Source: Bdellovibrionaceae bacterium UBA1609 (GTDB lineage Bacteria; Bdellovibrionota; Bdellovibrionia; Bdellovibrionales; UBA1609). Taken from it: 12,522 nucleotides of DNA. The notes below the pieces were generated by a model that was not told the origin of the DNA, did not search any database, and saw only the letters and a list, made by a program, of their open reading frames with translations. The DNA lies in assembly GCA_002321895.1 (NCBI GenBank), contig DCMZ01000003.1, positions 274,958 to 287,479 on the forward strand, written 5' to 3'. Shown here piece after piece: positions 12,323 to 12,522 of the stretch (positions within the stretch are counted from its first letter, which is position 1; each line of letters begins with the position of its first letter). A program made the translations under genes and the position numbers.

Positions 12323-12522
12323 ATGGCGAAAGCTAAGAAAAAAGCCACTCGCAAAAAAGCGAAGAAAAAGGCTACAAAAAAGAAGGCTACTAAGAAAAAA
12401 GCCACTAAGAAAAAAGTAGCTAAGAAAAAAGCTACTAAGAAAAAAGCAGCTAAGAAAAAAGCTACTAAGAAAAAAGCAGCTAAGAAAAAGGCTACTAAGA
12501 AAAAAGCCACTAAGAAAAAGGC
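12323..12522 (+). CDS. Histone H1-like lysine-rich nucleoid protein, partial
   Basis: The first 66 codons of a protein that runs off the right edge. It is made almost only of Lys, Ala and Thr (pattern KKKATKKKAAKKK and so on, with one Arg and one Val), as in bacterial histone H1-like C-terminal domains (Hc1/AlgP-type). Such proteins bind DNA through their charge and compact the nucleoid. A strong ribosome site AGGAGG lies 7 nt before the ATG. There is no globular domain in the visible part. The reverse frame is open too but is a low-complexity Phe/Ala shadow. Confidence 0.85.
   Translation, partial: MAKAKKKATRKKAKKKATKKKATKKKATKKKVAKKKATKKKAAKKKATKKKAAKKKATKKKATKKK
12421..12480 (+). repeat. 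Tandem 30-bp repeat inside the histone-like gene
   Basis: Two exact 30-bp copies (12421-12450 and 12451-12480) encode the unit KKKATKKKAA, built from two 15-bp halves. A third, slightly changed copy starts at 12481. Such repeats can slip, so length variation between strains is expected. Confidence 0.9.

Noticed and set aside
12421..12480. Short regular repeats as a possible CRISPR array
   Set aside because: The repeats are directly tandem without spacers, in frame and encode a Lys-rich protein.
12298..12510. Long minus-strand reading frame rich in Phe, Ala, Leu and Val
   Set aside because: It is the reverse complement of the Lys/Ala/Thr repeats of the histone-like gene. It has no ribosome site of its own, and the plus-strand frame has a strong one.

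Overview
The window looks like a chromosomal segment from a Gram-negative predatory or Bdellovibrio-like bacterium (Bdellovibrionota). This is inferred from gene content, not from a marker gene. The signs are a TIGR02147-type regulator, several outer-membrane lipoproteins, two unrelated secreted zinc proteases, small exported cysteine-bearing proteins, Tad-like membrane proteins and a lysine-rich histone H1-like protein. Base composition is moderate and leans AT. There is no transposase, integrase, CRISPR array or rRNA.

Left part (1-4425). The 3' portion of a tRNA-Phe gene is followed by a translationally coupled pair on the plus strand: a compact M13 (neprilysin-like) exported peptidase and a small exported protein. 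A minus-strand TIGR02147 regulator, apparently starting at CTG, lies divergent from two plus-strand lipoprotein genes. These two share an almost identical leader and ribosome binding site, and each ends in a UUCG-loop terminator.

Middle part (4424-8387), all minus strand. A three-gene operon encodes an acidic lipoprotein, an exported protein with a CxxxCxxxCxxxC cluster, and a metzincin protease. Its promoter region is separated from the next unit by a palindromic repeat element. That next unit encodes one small exported protein with four cysteines.

Right part (8388-12193), all minus strand. Six closely packed genes may form one operon: TadB-like, TadC-like, a small exported four-cysteine protein, UppP (undecaprenyl-diphosphatase), a 66-residue helical protein, and a cystathionine gamma-lyase/synthase. 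No TadA ATPase or pilin gene is visible. A divergent control region with a strong inverted repeat and a plausible promoter separates this unit from a plus-strand histone H1-like gene, which runs off the right edge and is built from 15/30-bp tandem repeats.

The points most worth a second look are the compact M13 peptidase with its coupled partner, the lipoprotein / Cys-cluster / metzincin operon, the orphan TadB/TadC pair, and the CTG start of the regulator.
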